The notes below the pieces were generated by a model. The model had not been told where the DNA came from. It did not search any database and saw only the letters and a list, made by a program, of their open reading frames with translations. From Sialis fuliginosa (lineage: Eukaryota; Arthropoda; Insecta; Megaloptera; Sialidae): 64,000 bases of DNA. The position numbers and the translations under genes were made by a program. Position 1 is the first letter of the stretch. Each line of letters starts with the position of its first letter. The DNA is taken from positions 13,676,761 to 13,740,760 of the forward strand of contig OY540818.1 in assembly GCA_961205875.1 (NCBI GenBank), read 5' to 3'. Positions 62,801-64,000 of this stretch are shown here, one piece after another.

Positions 62801-64000
62801 ATTTTCAGATTATATTACATTAAATATAAATAATTTAATGTCATAACACTAAAAAATACAAATTGGAGCATTTAAAGTGTTACAGATTTTTATCTCAGAA
62901 CCATCGTATATTTGAAAAAAAATGTTTCAACCAAAAAATGTTTGGTTATGAGGGGGTAACCGAATAGTTATTTAAGGTGAAAATATTTTTTTTTATATAG
63001 GAAACTAGTTTTTTATTTAATATTCTAACACAATAATTTCGAGATTTTAAACATTCAAGAATTTTCTTGGTTTTACTTAATAAAATAAAATAAATAAAAC
63101 AAGTTTTAAAATTTTAAAAATAATTCTCCAAATTTAATTAGACCAAAATAAACATTTTTTGTGTCTTGTACTATTCTTCTAATGTTTATAGTTCCTGAGT
63201 AAAATTTTTTTGAAAGTCCAAAATTTCGAATTATTTCACGTAGAATAAGATTATTAAATAAAAACTATAGGTTGGTATTTAATAAAATGATGTTGATCTA
63301 TAAATATTCTTGATATACGATGGTTCTGAGATGAAAATGTAACAATTTAAATGCCCTACCCTGTATGTAATACTAATTTTAAATTTTTAAATCTGTAATT
63401 TCCGCTGATTTAATAAACAGAACAGAACAAAGTGATCTCTACTTCACTGCAAGCCTTAATACTTCGACATAATAAATATAAAAAAGTAACATACCGGACG
63501 CTGAATTCCCTGGAACAAAAACAATTCCTCCTTCTGTGTACACCCCTGCTTTTTCAGGTACTGCTAACTCTACACCTTCAACAGTATCATCCATTTTCTT
63601 TTCAAATCTTTGACTATTCAAGTGCCCAGCACCTCCACCATTTTTCATTCTTAGCTCTGGAAATATCTGTTTATGAGGATTAATTTCTTCAGACACCGAT
63701 TCCTCATTTTGTTCACCGCTTCCTAAATCCTCTCCCATCCTTGTTGTTTCTCCATGTCTGTCATCTTCATAATAAATTCTCGATTCGGGGGTCATTTCAT
63801 ACAGATTGCCATCATTATAATTTCTAATGCTATAATCACTTATACGTCCAAGTCTATTTCTAAGTTTCTCTGCTGCTTTACTCTCTAACCATTTCGCTAT
63901 TAAAATATCATCAGAGCTCCTATCATTTCTAGTATTTTCGTCATCTTCAAAATCATCCGGAAGAAGGGATTGCAAAAGTTCAATGTTTTCAGGTTTCAGT
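53606..64000 (-). CDS. IA-2: IA-2 / PTPRN-type receptor tyrosine phosphatase-like protein, 5' truncated by window edge
   Basis: Thirteen exons in transcript order: 63495-64000 (open to the edge), 60053-60184, 59849-59987, 58942-59028, 58792-58871, 58661-58728, 57589-57813, 56648-56811, 56264-56318, 55799-56020, 54778-54975, 54432-54652, 53606-53846. All are GT-AG, phases join, and 778 residues are visible. They comprise an acidic luminal part, the IA-2 mature ectodomain (about 190-337), one TM helix (about 361-381, [20 protein letters not shown]), a juxtamembrane ELCRSRM segment, and a PTP domain from NMDISTGHM to the C-terminus ([20 protein letters not shown]). IA-2 proteins sit in dense-core vesicle membranes and act in hormone and neuropeptide secretion. 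The signature is [10 protein letters not shown] with Asp (residue 700) where active PTPs have Ala. The WPD loop reads W-S-E-H (664-667). Both fit a pseudophosphatase. Confidence 0.95.
55078..55315 (+). repeat. Retroelement 3' fragment in an IA-2 intron, copy 1
   Basis: ATGAGGCCTATAGACTTGCG and CTGAACCGATTTCAATGCGG lead to a tail GCTATGATTTTGTGGATATT, AACACCGGGTCCAATGCGCT, AGTA. The tail recurs at 56176-56231. It lies between IA-2 exons 54778-54975 and 55799-56020. Confidence 0.65.
56176..56231 (+). repeat. Retroelement tail in an IA-2 intron, copy 2
   Basis: CACTATGATTTTGTGGATAT then GGGTAACACCGGGTCCAATG and CGCTAGT match the end of 55078-55315. The copy ends only about 27 bp from the donor of IA-2 exon 56264-56318. 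Confidence 0.65.
58070..58440 (+). repeat. ~320-bp dispersed repeat, copy 2 (IA-2 intron)
   Basis: Blocks GATTTTAAAATAAATATCAA, GGAATTATAAAATT, TTTCAACTGACGCCT, ACGGACTAGG and TTCCTAATCTAA match 22850-23187 in order. It lies in the intron between the TM exon and the preceding IA-2 exon. Confidence 0.7.
59189..59712. mobile_element. hAT-type MITE in an IA-2 intron
   Basis: CAGCGTTTCCCAAACTGTGG with GTCGCGA at left and GGTCGCGGCGCTAAAAAGTT with TGGGAAGCACTG at right are inverted CAGYG..TTCCCAAACT ends of the well-known hAT derivative type. No convincing 8-bp duplication. Non-coding interior. Confidence 0.75.
60932..61267. mobile_element. hAT-type MITE, CAGTGGCGTAGATAG termini, in an IA-2 intron
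   Basis: CAGTGGCGTAGATAGGGGGG starts at 60940 and CTATCTACGCCACTG ends at 61259. Flanking 8-mers CTGTAGAT and CTGTAGGC match at six of eight positions, an aged target duplication. Both ends carry G/C runs. It sits about 240 bp before the nested gene start. Confidence 0.75.
61510..62676 (+). CDS. Uncharacterised acidic coiled-coil-like protein, nested in an IA-2 intron
   Basis: Exons 61510-61822, 62146-62406 and 62630-62676 join in frame across two GT-AG introns (donors GTATGT and GTAAGT; acceptors TTTACAG and TTTTTCAG) to 621 nt, 206 aa. The start is ATG ([10 protein letters not shown]); the open frame extends 12 codons further up only through a GTG. Visible parts are a Ser/Asp/Glu cluster at residues 18-29 (possible CK2 target), a Pro/Gln/Val-rich linker with imperfect repeats ([16 protein letters not shown]) at 40-70, and a long charged helical region without prolines from about 115 to the end that may form a coiled coil. 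The tail is basic (SGGRRAA). AATAAA follows at 62748. It lies antisense to IA-2. I recognise no family. Clean splicing and low AT content for the region argue for a real gene. Confidence 0.72.
62748..62753 (+). promoter_or_regulatory. Polyadenylation signal of the nested gene
   Basis: AATAAA lies 72 bp after the TGA of the nested + strand gene, at the spacing expected for a short 3' UTR. Confidence 0.5.

Noticed and set aside
63439..63494. Extension of the IA-2 exon frame to 63439
   Set aside because: The reading frame stays open past a strong donor (GTATGT at 63489-63494), but the next exon joins in phase at the donor and gives the expected family sequence.
1..64000. tRNA, rRNA or small nuclear RNA genes
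   Set aside because: I saw no cloverleaf with box A/B motifs and no conserved RNA sequence on either strand; a covariance-model scan would be needed to exclude them.

Overview
The window looks like nuclear DNA of an insect, most likely a moth or butterfly. It is very AT-rich, its genes are split by short GT-AG introns, and non-coding DNA is littered with hairpin and inverted-repeat transposon remnants. Short retroelement tails of a type common in lepidopteran genomes occur several times (for example 1728-1769, 7701-7810, 23188-23465). The order assignment is inference from these tails; no marker gene settles it.

Layout. 1-26667 holds no recognisable exon, only repeats, and is probably the 3'-most part of a large intron of a serotonin receptor gene whose final exon is 26668-27571 (+). 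27572-44087 is repeat-rich intergenic DNA. 44088-45900 (-) is a complete six-exon rogdi gene, with a compact promoter behind it. 46106-50669 is a 4.56-kb palindrome made of alternating mirror-image monomers. 53606-64000 (-) is the 3' part of IA-2 (PTPRN-type receptor pseudophosphatase): 13 exons, with the 5' end beyond the right edge. A three-exon gene of unknown function (61510-62676, +) lies inside the first IA-2 intron in the window, on the opposite strand.

The three recognised genes have neuronal or secretory roles in other animals: a biogenic-amine GPCR, rogdi (V-ATPase regulation, behaviour) and IA-2 (dense-core vesicles). Nothing in the sequence shows that they are co-regulated.

The most unusual object is the palindrome at 46106-50669. 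It has five mirror centres about 945-955 bp apart, in two alternating types (A-B-A-B-A), which is the geometry of a head-to-head/tail-to-tail concatemer. A small 724-bp palindrome at 2144-2867 carries a sequence module with identical internal spacing, so both appear to belong to one family of palindromic elements that I cannot name. The rogdi promoter and 5' leader are also echoed in inverted orientation on the far side of the big palindrome.
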